A stretch of 64,000 bases of DNA from Elysia chlorotica (GCA_003991915.1 RQTK01000022.1:1012880-1076879), one strand, 5' to 3'. Positions 32,001 to 41,079 are shown, numbered from the stretch's first letter. Made by a program: numbers and translations. The notes: a model not told the origin generated them from the letters alone.

Positions 32001-33712
32001 CCTATGTATAGGGGTAGATGTGAAACCTAGGAGGCGTATAACTAACCAAAGATTGTATTTGATGATTATCCATGTACTCACTGTCGCCGATATGTTCAAG
32101 CCGAAGTGAGTAGGTCCTGATCTGCTAATGATGTCATAGTCCACTGCCTGGGTGAGCACAATGTGGGCTTTGTTCTGTGAGATGCTGAAATGTTTCCGTC
32201 CATCAACCTAAAGGAAAACGCCATGGTGAGTGTAAGTGTTGTAAGGTAACAAAGTAACATGAACATATATTGTTATCTCAAGGATAGTGTAATATATAAA
32301 GTGCTTACACTTAAGCATTTCTACTGACTTTGTGCACAAATATATCTCAATCTACAATCGTTTCTAAACGTCTGCGTGTATCGTTTAATATTACGTGTAA
32401 GTCATATTGCTCAATTGTGAGGCTACTTCACTGCGAAAAAAACAACAATCCAAAAGCTGATTTGTCATTATTTTTTTTATTATCCTATGTTTTTTTTAGG
32501 CACGAAGGGTCGCTCCTAACAGACAGCTCTTCATGCAGATTGTTTGGGAAGCTACCGCAGACAATACCGACATGCCAGCATGGTGATGGTGTTGATGCTT
32601 TTTTTATATAGACAATTGCCTCTTAGTCATCCTTACAATGATTGTCGATCTATGATACCTTATAATCTCAGCTTATGGTGTAATGAGATCATAGCTAACG
32701 TTAATTTTTTTTTAAATGTTCCGGGCTCTACAAAACATGTTTGATTCGATCGACTGAGCCTCATACATGTACTATAGTTATTCTTCGAGAGGCAAATGCA
32801 AGGGAGGGCAACCAATTACGTCTTAAACTTTTCTACAGTTATTCCCGTTGCGTTAAAAACTTTTAGCTAAGTGTTGTAACTTTGTTTTATACGGTTGATA
32901 CTTGTACATATACTAATGTTTTTTAAGATAGGGGAAAACAGACATGCATTGACATATTTTCTTCCAATAGAACTATAAATACGTTGGAAAGTGTATATAT
33001 TATATGTAGTGCGAAGAGTATAGAATCCTTATAATTCACAAACGCGAGTTTAACATTGTTTCAGGTTTCCAAACTTACCAATACATGCTATTCATTATAA
33101 ACATGTTAAACACATTTTGAGATTTTTTTTAAATATATATAATCCTCTGGCTTATGCATTGTAAGTCCATAAAAATCTAAAATAGAATTGAAAAAATAAC
33201 GAACAATAGAAATAAAATGAAGTCCATATCGGAGGTATGGGAGATAAATATATTTCCTTCTTTGCACATGCATCTTACATGGTAGCTTCCCTTGTTTTAA
33301 ATTTGGCTTCAGTTAGTTTGGTTTTTATTTTTAACACGAGGAAATTATTGCGTTCGGTCGCTCCCGTTTTAATAAATCACAACTATAAAACAAAGATTAA
33401 AATTTATTCGCAATACATAACTGAACATTGATAGATTTTCTAGATTTAAAAAATTTACCTGAGACCCAATAAAAGGCTTGAGTTCATAATCCACGATGGA
33501 TCGCGACATATCCGGGTCTGTGGCCAGGTGGTGCAGACTGAAGACTGGACTCCCTATGGTGGTCGCCTGGCAAATAGTGCGACAGATTCTCAAATAATTT
33601 AATATATAAGTTTTATCCTATCATAACTGAACAGTTTTAGATTATTAAATAGTTAATTTACCTTTATAGATGACTACTTTTTTTCCTTAAAAGTTTGGAT
33701 GGAAATACGTAC

Positions 33713-33755
<43 letters not shown>

Positions 33756-36700
33756 TTTATNNNNNNNNNNNNNNNNNNNNNNNNNNNNNNNNNNNNNNNN
33801 NNNNNNNNNNNNNNNNNNNNNNNNNNNNNNNNNNNNNNNNNNNNNNNNNNNNNNNNNNNNNNNNNNNNNNNNNNNNNNNNNNNNNNNNNNNNNNNNNNNN
33901 NNNNNNNNNNNNNNNNNNNNNNNNNCTCAAGCCTTTTACTGGGTCTCAGGTATTTTTTTTTATCTAGAAAATATATAGATGTTCAGTTATCTATTGAGAT
34001 TGAATTTTAGGCTTTGTTTTATATTTGTATTTTATTAAAACGAGAGCGACCGAACGCAATAATTTCCTCGTGTTAAAAATATTATTATTATTATCAAAAT
34101 CAAAATCAAAAAGGTTAAAAGCAACAAAAAAATGGTTACAAATTCGATATTGTTGAATTATAGAGAGGACTAAATCATATTTAATATTTCACCATTGATT
34201 TGTCCGCGTGAGAAGAAATGCACATCAGTGTTCTTTTTTGTTATGTGTGTGGGGTGGTGTCTTTTTCTGTTGTTTTTGTAATTTTTTTTTTTTTGCTGTT
34301 GTTGCTTTTGTTCTCGCTTTTGTTTCGTTTCTTGTTTTTAGTTTCTGAATGTTGTTTTTTTTTTCCTTGTTATTTATATAACAATATAAGTTGGTACATA
34401 TTTACCTCAGTGATGGTGATATTGTAAGACCTCCTGTTGTCAAACTGTGGCGGGTGTTCGTTCACATCCTCAAAGATAACCAGTTTACGATACTGGGAAA
34501 TCGATTATTTCAATAATATAAACAAGCAAAATTAATACAATACAATGAGGACGTAGTGTTTTATCTGAATACTACAGATATGATTGGTAAACAAAAAGAA
34601 AGCAATTTTACGCATCCTACTGCTATACACAAAGCAAACATAGGACATATATAGTTAGAGATTGAACCTTGTCAGTCTATCGCTTTTCCGATGGAGCTAC
34701 TGCCCCACCCACCTCCTCTCTAACTGATTTCAGATAATAGAACTGTGGAATAGAGAGCTGTGCTTTAGTAGTAATGACCAAAAGATGAAGATTGTGTGAT
34801 AGTTTGTCATTAGAATCGTCTCCAAATAAAAATCAGTGCGTACCTTATAGTGATGACCTCCTTGTTTGCATTGTACGCGGAATGACAGATGTTCTTCCCA
34901 GTTGTTCTGAGGAAAAAAAATAAAATACAATTTTAGATTTTATTTAACACGTATTTTCAGCTTGCAATTTGTTTTCTTGGTCAGCGTTCCTTTCTTGATT
35001 GAAGTAAAATGAGTACGTATTTATGTTTTATTCTATTCTTCTAAGCAACAAAAAGTTAAAAAAAAATATCGGTAATGTTTTTGTTAAAAGACATTTGTTT
35101 CGATCATGTAATAATTCCCCCAAAGGAAAGGAAATCATTTGGTCATGCATTAGAATGAAACATGTACTATTATCTTCATTTCCACAGCAAATACCACTTC
35201 TAAACTGTAACTTAACAAATAAGATAGCCTTTCTGTTGATCGGGGTTTAAAATACATTAATTCTGAATTGTTTTGTTTGTTGTTTTTTGTTGGGTTTTTT
35301 TTTCTTTGTGGGGGGGGGGGAAAGATAGATTGAGTCAGATAGACAGACAAAAACTTAGACAAAGACAAATATTCAGGGACAAAAAGACACTCACCAGATC
35401 GTTGGTGGTCTTGTACATGACCGCCGCTTTGGTGGACGAATGAGTCCCTAAGATGCCGTTTCTGAGACTTTTTATGGTCAGAGAGAGAGGTGTTATACAT
35501 GAGGAAGGTCGGGTAATGATAGAGAAGCTGTTGCTAGTTGGACAGACGGACAGACTTGTGGAAGATTGGAAGTCTAAAACCAATTCACTACACAATGGGC
35601 GATATTCTACATCCCAGCCGCCTTGACAAACGAGATACTAACGCTGATAAATACAGACAGAAAGGCTTGAAGAAGTTTGATAAACCATATAAGAGATCTA
35701 TGGCCTAGTGAATTCTTATTGACTCGCACATCCATTGGCGATCTCCTCCATGTCCACTACCTTCAAGAAAAGGATTTCCAACTTATTCAGACGCAGATGG
35801 AGAAGCAGACATGGGAAAGCTTGAGTAACAATAGAGAAGCTGTCACCAGGTGGGCATACGACAGATTTGTCGAAGATTGAATATTCCAAACCCAGTACAT
35901 TCTAATCAACTCACAAGACCGTTGGCGATCTGTTCCAAATCTGCCACCTTGAGGAAGTAGATCCTGACGCTGCCGTCTTCAGACGTGTTCAGGCGCAGGT
36001 AACCGCGGGCGTCCGACTCGGTGATGGACCAGGTCTCTCCCAGCTCTGTGGGGAGTTCCATCAGGGTGGAGCCTGGGGTATAACAGAGGTTGAGCATACA
36101 TGTCTATAAAAGGCTAGTTAGACATCTGTGAGGTGGAGCGATATCAGAAAGAAAATCCTTTGCATTAGGTTCTTCAGGGAGTTAATGGTAGGTAAATCTA
36201 ATAGGAGATTTATGCCAGAAAATGAAGTTATCTATGTTTGTGTAGTCTGTAACTTACGGTAGGGTTGAGGAGATGTTATGACTATGAGCCATAGATTTAA
36301 AAATCTATGCTTTGAGCGTTCTTTTTTCATCCAGCTGGATCTAGATATATACTGCAGAGCCGTTTGATCTTGATGGTGCTCTTTTAGCTTAATATAATTA
36401 CACACACACAAACATTGATATGTGTATGTAGAAGAGCGGATTTTTTTGTTTTTTCAATAGTTCGCGTAATTTTCCTTTTGCATTACATGAATTAAGTTTC
36501 GTTCGTTCATATAATTCTAAGTAAAGAAAAAGGGCGACTGCACAAGGTTGGAGGTTTTTAAATTATAATTGGGTTTCAATCATATTTTACAAATAATTGT
36601 CTTAATTTTGTCAAAATCCTTACTAAATATAATTATATCGTTAAAAATAAAGGCTCCCATATTGTTATTGCCTGATTAGATTATTTTTTCGGTGAAGTTT

Positions 36701-37220
36701 GTTGATGAGGTTGTTTTCTTGTTAGTAGGTTTTTCTTTTTGTTTGCTTTATTTTTCTTTGGGGCGGGTTGTTGTTCTTGTTGTTTTGTTGTTGTCTTGCT
36801 GTTTTGTTTCAGTTTTTTGTTTGTTTTGCTTTTCCTGGTTTTTCCTTGTATTTTCTCTTTTGATAAGTACGCCTAACTTCATTTTGATTTATGTGGGGTT
36901 TTTTTTAATCTCTGCCTAACTGTTTTACAAAAAGCATGTCTTACCTGCGGGCAGATTCTCCTTGATCAGTAGGAAGTCTTTGCTCATCCTGCACGGCCGC
37001 TCTTGTTTGGAGAGTTTTAAACCTGGTTTAGATTTGAATTAAATATCACGATTTATTGTCAAGTAATTTATCAATTGAATCTCAGGTTATACGATTGTGG
37101 TTTAATTCAACGTATTTATTTTATTAATATATTTATTATTTCATCGACATTTTCAATAGAGGCCAGTCTATGATGTTGTTATGTTGAGCATTCTAAATAT
37201 AATTACAACATACATGCACA

Positions 37221-37296
<76 letters not shown>

Positions 37297-38057
37297 GCTG
37301 TTGTTGTTTTGTTGTTGTTGTTTTGTTGTTGTTGTCTTGCTGTTCTGTTCAAGTTTTTGTTTTGTTTCTTTTTGTTTTTCCTTGTATTGTGTATGTGATA
37401 AGAACGCTTGGCTTCAATTTGATTAATATGTTGGGTTTTTTTTATGTACATGTATTTCTGATTTTATTAGAAAGTGTCTTACCTGCGGGCAGATTCTCCT
37501 TGATGAGCAGGAAGTCTTTGCTCATCCTGCACGGTCGGTCTTGTTTGGGGAGTTTTAGGCCTGGTTTAGATTTGAATGAAATATCACGTTTTATTGTCAA
37601 GTAATTTATCAATTGAATCTCAGGTTATACGATTGTGGTTTAATTCAACTTATTTTATTTTATTTATATATTTATTATTACATCGACATTTTCTTTATTT
37701 AAAAAATTATTTTAATAAATCAAGTTTATGGAGTGGGGCTTTTCATCGAAAACATATTCAAATGTTATTTTTGACAACCAGGCTTAGTTTGGTGCATATA
37801 CAATTTACATGTATGTTGTAATTATATTTAGAATACTCAACATAACAACATCATAGACTGGCCTCTATTGAAAAATTTGACAAATTGAAAAAAAATTTAT
37901 CCTGTAAACCAAATGTCATGGAATAAATACAGTAGAACACTTAAGCAAACGGTTTGTTGTATAATTAAAAAACTAATTCACCTGTAACAAAGGTATGAGA
38001 TGTGAACATTGTTAGAAGACCCAAGCACATAGTGCAAGACACCAATGTTACTGCCAT
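27915..38057 (-). CDS. Gene B: short protocadherin-like transmembrane cadherin, 11 exons
   Basis: Coding exons in transcript order: 38057-37982, 37001-36945, 36072-35915, 34906-34844, 34492-34406, 33566-33459, 32207-32082, 31407-31246, 30501-30417, 29714-29602, 29060-27915. They join in frame to 2181 nt (726 aa plus stop). The first about 25 residues are a signal peptide. Three cadherin repeats follow, with markers KENLPAGS near 40-46, DVNEHPPQF at 127-135, VDYD at 205-208, DRGEP at 226-230, TDADDQTPAF at 244-253 and AEDRD at 291-295. The transmembrane helix is about 406-433. The cytoplasmic tail of about 293 aa is basic and Ser/Thr-rich. Sequons lie at 142, 221 and 298. The inferred role is surface adhesion or recognition. 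Intron phases equal those of gene A. Exon 2 has a second spliceable copy. The helix is followed by RTKRKR. Confidence 0.87.
29602..29714 (-). CDS. Gene B exon 10: EC3
   Basis: Acceptor ATGCATTTCAG, donor GTGAGA, 113 nt, phase 1 to 0. It encodes DPGKFEDKFVIAEETGEIRV and VKPSCALQSTEILLTIR. Same length and phases as gene A exon 10. Confidence 0.9.
29715..30416 (-). other. Gene B intron 9
   Basis: AT-rich intron, no repeat or element recognised. Confidence 0.6.
30417..30501 (-). CDS. Gene B exon 9: EC3 start
   Basis: Acceptor GCTTCCCTCAG, donor GTAACT, 85 nt, phase 0 to 1. It encodes GPLCLYPGQISAEDRDTQNY and TIRYSIDR. It holds a DxD-like AEDRD, an NYT sequon and C283. Confidence 0.9.
31020..31200 (-). 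mobile_element. SINE-A copy, reverse, head missing
   Basis: CTAACGTCCAATGTCAGCAC, ATTGTGGACGGACCCCAAGA, and CACATTATACTGAAACCGAC followed by CCACCCAGTAGG. This is the family body in reverse, in gene B intron 8. Confidence 0.75.
31246..31407 (-). CDS. Gene B exon 8: EC2-EC3 linker with Cys loop
   Basis: Acceptor ACTGTTTCCAG, donor GTGAGT, 162 nt, phase 0 to 0. It encodes DRGEPGPLTAYKSLVITVTD, then ADDQTPAFVYPDCHKTNGHC, then SKPYYQAAVKCGYV. DRGEP and DADDQTPAF are cadherin calcium-binding sites, the second slightly degenerate. C258, C265 and C276 extend the small Cys loop seen in gene A. Confidence 0.9.
31490..31665 (-). mobile_element. SINE-A copy, reverse, very diverged
   Basis: AGTCAGCACTATTTAGGCTT, TATTGTGGACTTG, and ACCACATTATACTGACACCG. 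It lies immediately upstream (in the gene B direction) of exon 8 and is separate from the copy at 31020. Confidence 0.65.
32082..32207 (-). CDS. Gene B exon 7: EC2 core
   Basis: Acceptor CGTTTTCCTTTAG, donor GTGAGT, 126 nt, phase 0 to 0. It encodes VDGRKHFSISQNKAHIVLTQ and AVDYDIISRSGPTHFGLNIS, then AT. It holds a VDYD motif and an NIS sequon and is equivalent to gene A exon 7. Confidence 0.9.
32208..33458 (-). other. Gene B intron 6
   Basis: AT-rich intron. The open frames around 32330-32740 and 33237-33431 show no splice-bounded or conserved coding signal. Confidence 0.6.
33325..33478 (-). repeat. Arm 1 of an inverted duplication (exon 6 end plus intron)
   Basis: Covers the last about 20 bases of gene B exon 6, its donor and about 130 bases of intron. 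Its reverse complement is found at 33926-34080 at roughly 85-90 percent identity by eye. Confidence 0.8.
33459..33566 (-). CDS. Gene B exon 6: EC2
   Basis: Acceptor GCACTATTTGCCAG, donor GTAAAT, 108 nt, phase 0 to 0. It encodes ATTIGSPVFSLHHLATDPDM and SRSIVDYELKPFIGSQ. LATDPDMS is the DxD-type strand. The end of this exon and its downstream intron reappear inverted after the gap. Confidence 0.9.
33711..33760. repeat. (ATT)n microsatellite running into the gap
   Basis: ATT repeat, about 15 units, ending at the N run. Confidence 0.9.
33761..33925. other. Assembly gap, 165 N
   Basis: Unresolved bases between an ATT repeat and the inverted copy of exon 6. Confidence 0.95.
33926..34080 (+). pseudogene. 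Inverted partial copy of gene B exon 6 and intron
   Basis: Begins CTCAAGCCTTTTACTGGGTC and TCAG followed by GT, so the exon end and donor lie on the + strand, opposite to gene B. It continues through GATGTTCAGTTATCTATTG to GAGCGACCGAACGCAATAAT. It is missing its 5' part because of the gap. Either a real palindromic duplication or a misassembled haplotype. Confidence 0.75.
34406..34492 (-). CDS. Gene B exon 5: EC1-EC2 linker
   Basis: Acceptor GATTTCCCAG, donor GTAAAT, 87 nt, phase 0 to 0. It encodes YRKLVIFEDVNEHPPQFDNR and RSYNITITE. DVNEHPPQF is a recognisable, slightly altered DxNDNxPxF linker. Gene A has lost it at the same place. Confidence 0.9.
34655..34725 (-). mobile_element. tRNA-like SINE head, reverse
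   Basis: On the minus strand GGGGCAGTAGCTCCATCGG (box-A-like) and CAAGGTTCAATCTC (box-B-like), each about one base off consensus. A tRNA-derived fragment in gene B intron 4. Confidence 0.45.
34844..34906 (-). CDS. Gene B exon 4: end of EC1
   Basis: Acceptor TTTTTCCTCAG, donor GTACGC, 63 nt, phase 0 to 0. It encodes NNWEEHLSFRVQCKQGGHHY and K. Same length and phase as gene A exon 4. Confidence 0.88.
35385..35590 (-). pseudogene. Decayed copy of gene B exon 3, donor still intact
   Basis: On the minus strand the segment ending AAGACCACCAACGATCTG then GTGAGTG resembles the real exon 3 end CAGATCGCCAACGGTCTT then GTGAGTT. A usable-looking acceptor AAAGTCTCAG lies 67 nt upstream. The frame and length (67 nt) do not fit phase-0 neighbours, so inclusion would shift the protein. 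I treat it as a relic or cryptic exon in intron 3. Confidence 0.6.
35690..35880 (-). pseudogene. Second decayed copy of gene B exon 3
   Basis: On the minus strand it reads TTCTTGAAGGTAGTGGACAT and GGAGGAGATCGCCAATGGA. This matches the real exon 3 (TTCCTCAAGGTGGCAGATTT, GGAACAGATCGCCAACGG). Translated it gives LHLRLNKLEILFLKVVD and MEEIANG, clearly the exon 3 peptide. The donor has decayed to GCGAGT. Confidence 0.7.
35915..36072 (-). CDS. Gene B exon 3: most of EC1
   Basis: Acceptor TTATACCCCAG, donor GTGAGT, 158 nt, phase 1 to 0. It encodes STLMELPTELGETWSITESD, then ARGYLRLNTSEDGSVRIYFL and KVADLEQIANGL. Joined to exon 2 it gives ENLPAGSTLMEL, the standard first strand of an EC domain. Confidence 0.9.
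36076..36690 (-). other. Part of gene B intron 2
   Basis: AT-rich intron, nothing recognised. Confidence 0.6.
36770..37154 (-). repeat. Tandem duplication, unit 1 (contains exon 2a)
   Basis: Matches 37305-37694 in the same orientation at an offset of about 538 bp, through the exon and both flanks. Similarity stops at ATCGACATTTTC near 37154 and 37694. Confidence 0.85.
36945..37001 (-). CDS. Gene B exon 2a: mature N-terminus, start of EC1
   Basis: Acceptor CTCCAAACAAG, donor GTAAGA, 57 nt, phase 1 to 1. With the G from exon 1 it encodes ERPCRMSKDFLLIKENLPA. It is equivalent to gene A exon 2. A second copy (exon 2b) lies upstream. Confidence 0.85.
37155..37218. repeat. Inverted repeat arm 1 beside the exon 2 duplication
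   Basis: AATAGAGGCCAGTCTATGAT through TACAACATACATG is the near-exact reverse complement of 37808-37870. Confidence 0.8.
37220..37320. repeat. (GTT)n microsatellite
   Basis: About 28 GTT units plus interrupted copies between the two exon 2 units. It yields poly-Leu and poly-Thr open frames only. Confidence 0.95.
37305..37694 (-). repeat. Tandem duplication, unit 2 (contains exon 2b)
   Basis: Second unit of the duplication described at 36770. Confidence 0.85.
37483..37539 (-). CDS. Gene B exon 2b: spliceable duplicate of exon 2
   Basis: Acceptor CTCCCCAAACAAG, donor GTAAGA, 57 nt, phase 1 to 1, just like exon 2a. It encodes DRPCRMSKDFLLIKENLPA. It differs from 2a in the exon by one E/D replacement and three silent changes (CGG/CGA, CTA/CTG, CTG/CTC). 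Using either copy, or both (114 nt), keeps the frame. It could be a mutually exclusive alternative exon, a redundant copy, or an assembly duplication. Confidence 0.65.
37808..37875. repeat. Inverted repeat arm 2
   Basis: CATGTATGTTGTAATTATAT and CATCATAGACTGGCCTCTAT pair with 37155-37218. Confidence 0.8.
37982..38057 (-). CDS. Gene B exon 1: signal peptide
   Basis: Encodes MAVTLVSCTMCLGLLTMFTS and HTFVT, ending in phase 1 with donor GTGAAT. The ATG (38057-38055) is preceded by AACAGG. Confidence 0.87.
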
Positions 38058-38114
38058 CCTGTTGAAATAGTTCAGATTTCTCGTGGACAGATATCCGGTC
38101 GAAGTAGAAATAAA
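38058..38114 (-). other. Gene B 5' UTR with upstream splice acceptor
   Basis: On the minus strand ATTATCTTTTTTCAG ends just before 38114. This is a strong 3' splice site 57 bases ahead of the ATG, so at least one non-coding exon and the promoter lie further upstream (higher coordinates). Confidence 0.55.
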
Positions 38115-38985
38115 CTGAAAAAAGATAATCACAACGTTTTACTTGATGATTTCTAGCATCAAAGCTTTTCTTCTTATTTATATCTAGAATTGCTTTCGTT
38201 CATGGTGTGAACTTATTATGAATAGTTTCAATACCTGTATTATATTTCTTTTTATAGAGACACTTGTGTTCTGACAGTTGCTAAGCAAATTTGTAATGTA
38301 CTATAATCGCACTAGGAAACCTACTTAAACATTAATAATTGATAGGACGTGTTTTCCATTCATTTCTGGGAGAAACACAGTCATTTTATTTCATCAGAAT
38401 ATCTCAACCACAATCACATAAACCACTTTATTAATGTAACAGATGTGAAAAGGAGAAGAGAAGAATATAACTTTTTATGTCTTTATCTCAAAGCCTTTTC
38501 TATCGACTTTTGAGTTGGAAATTCTCTAAACATTGCACAAATAATACGTGGAAGTTCCTAATCATTTATGAATAATATAAGTATGTAAGCAAGTTTTAAT
38601 CCAAAACCCCGTTTGAAAAAACGCACGTTTCAATTCACCCCCATCACATTCACAATGCCTAAACTTCTCAAGTGAGATCCCTTATAAACCTTGAATCTTT
38701 CTTTTTTTTTTAGTTCCTTTTCTTTTTACACCCTTTCCCTCTAATTTCTTTTTTCCCCTCTTTATCATATTTACTCCTAATTGTAGAAGCATATAGAAAC
38801 ACTAGGATTGGGAGCCGAAGAACAAAGATGTTAAGACAGCATCCCCAGAGATCCCTACGTGGCACTGGTTGACTCTGTTTCCTTAAGGTAACCTGCAGTG
38901 GGAGAAGACCTGATGAGAACCGGACACTCTGAGCTTGCTTGTTTACCGAGCAATTTCTCTGACCAACTGATCAACACTCTCTGGA
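38115..38985. other. Non-coding stretch upstream of gene B
   Basis: AT-rich, probably 5' intron of gene B. Nothing recognised. Confidence 0.5.
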
Positions 38986-38989
38986 CCTC

Positions 38990-39960
38990 TTTGCACCAGC
39001 GCAAGGTGCAGCGTAGCCAGTCTTCCCGATTCTCTCACGGTAATCGGCTTTTTAGAGGTCCATCTCTTTGCTTTTTTATCATAATATGTACCAACCTCGC
39101 TGTTTTAGCATTTTAATATTACTTCACTACACAGAAACATAATTTCTCCTATTAAAACTCAGTAAACCCTTTTGCACCACACTGGGGCTGAATTTTGGCC
39201 AATCTTCTCCAACTCTTCCACGATAATCGGCTGTTGAAGGGTCCATCTCTGTGCGTTTTTATCACGATGTGTACCAACCTCGGAATTTTAGAATTTTAAT
39301 ACTACTTTGCTACACTGCACCATAATTTCTCCTATTAAAACTTTGTAAACCCTTTTGCACTACCCCGGGGCTGAATTGTGGCCAATGTATCCCAGCTCTT
39401 GGGCGATATTTGGCATTTGGAGGAGTAGATCTGTGTGTGCGAATATTAATACTTTGTAAACCCTTTTGCACCACCCTGGGGCTGAAATTTGACCAATCTA
39501 CTGACACTCTTCCATAATCGGTCTTCGATAATCGGCCTTTGAAGGGTCCATGTATGTGCTTTATTTTATCATAGTATGTTTCAACCTCGTTATTTTAGAA
39601 TTTTAATTCTACTTTGCTACACTGCGCCATCATTTCTGCTGTTGAAACTTAGCAGACACTTTTGCACTACCCCGGGGCTGAATTGTGGCCAATCTTCTCC
39701 AACTCTTCCACGATAATCAGACTTTGAAGGGTCCATCTTTGTGCGTTTTTATCACAATATCTTCTAACCTCGCTATTTTAGAATTTTAACAATGCTTCGC
39801 TACACAGAAACATGACTTATCCTATTAAAATTTCAGTAAACCCTTTTGCACTACCCCGGGGCTGAATTATGACAAATCTTTCCCAACTCTCGGGCGATAT
39901 TGGGCATTTGGAGGATTAGATCTTTGTGTGCGATCGGTCTGAAAATGCACAAACCCCGCT
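38990..39960. repeat. Satellite-like tandem array, unit about 183 bp
   Basis: The block ACCCTTTTGCACTACCCCGG and GGCTGAATT recurs near 39166, 39349, 39459, 39658 and 39839. Between copies come CAACTCTTCCACGATAATCG, GGTCCATCTCTGTGCG and CTCCTATTAAAACT. One unit (39349-39459) is shortened to about 110 bp. A partial first unit begins near 38990. Divergence between units suggests an old array. Confidence 0.85.
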
Positions 39961-41060
39961 ATTGATACAACTTAATTTCACAGCGTCAAAACTTGGAGGG
40001 CGGACATGGTTATAGTCCATTTCTGTTTGATTTTTTCCTGTAGCTCCTGAATTCCTTTACACTAAAGCCTTTATTTTTGTATTACTCTTCGGTAGGGCTA
40101 ATTTTAAATCATCATTAAGTTTGATTTTTACGTCACTTAAAAATTGTTGCATTAGAGAAGGTGCGACTGCAGTTAATTGAATTTTATTTAGTTCCAACCT
40201 TTTCATTCAGATGTCTCTTATTTGTTTTTAATATGTTAGTTGTTGTTGTTTTTTATTGTTTTTTTTTTTGTTTGTCTCTTATGTGTTTTTTTTTTTAATT
40301 TTTATGTCGCTATTACTTATGTTTTAATCATTTCAATTATTTCAGTCTTGTTTTTGTTGTTGTGTTGTTGCTTTTTTAGGCGGAGGGGAGCTCTATATTT
40401 TTCCACTCTCTTTAAATTTCAGGGAGAAACTAATGAAGAAGTCTCGAAGTGTAAAATACAATAAAGAAATGTGGGCGTACATCACAAAGTTTCCATAAAA
40501 TAATAAGGTTAGTGAAACCTGGGAGGCAGCCAGAAGGAAGAAACATCTTTTAGGGTTGGAGTCGAGATGTAGGCAAGGTATGCTACTCTGTATATTACTG
40601 TTCAGCAGATTCATTCGAACCAGTTTGTTCCCTTGGCGCAAACTCAACTCAAGTCCTTGTGGGCAACACAAAGATAAGTTAGGATAGTATAAAAAAAAAA
40701 AAAAAACATGACCATAATCTCGAAAGTTATGAGAGGAAAAACTTTTCAGACAAATAATATTGTCGTTATATTTATAAGTGGTGGAAAGTTGTGGCGTCAT
40801 TACTAATACGATAGTATTTGAGACTATTGAACGCATCGTCTCTCGGTAGTTTACATGCAACTGTTCATTTCCCTCATGTTAAAAAATCCATACTAATAAC
40901 TTATATTGAGTACATGTATTTACACTCTTAAATTTCAAAGTTTAAAGCATATTTTAAAAACTTGGCTTCTTTTTAATCCATCAGCGATAATGAATAATTA
41001 TTTTTTAGAACCATACACTAAACACTTTAATATCAAGTTTGTTTATCTCTATTGTCTCGT
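39961..41060. other. Non-coding stretch
   Basis: T-rich sequence. The 155-aa open frame at 40393-40860 (minus) has no recognisable domain and no coding-like composition, so I leave it uncalled. Confidence 0.5.
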
Positions 41061-41079
41061 CTCCTTTCTGTCTGTGTAT

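Noticed and set aside
31930-32010. Possible tRNA-like SINE head near TAGTTCGGTTGGTGC
   Set aside because: Both boxes are degenerate, so the match could be chance.
35677-35880. 67-aa + strand open frame
   Set aside because: Antisense of a decayed copy of gene B exon 3, with no independent support.
40393-40860. 155-aa minus open frame
   Set aside because: No domain, no splice context, and composition like the surrounding AT-rich DNA.
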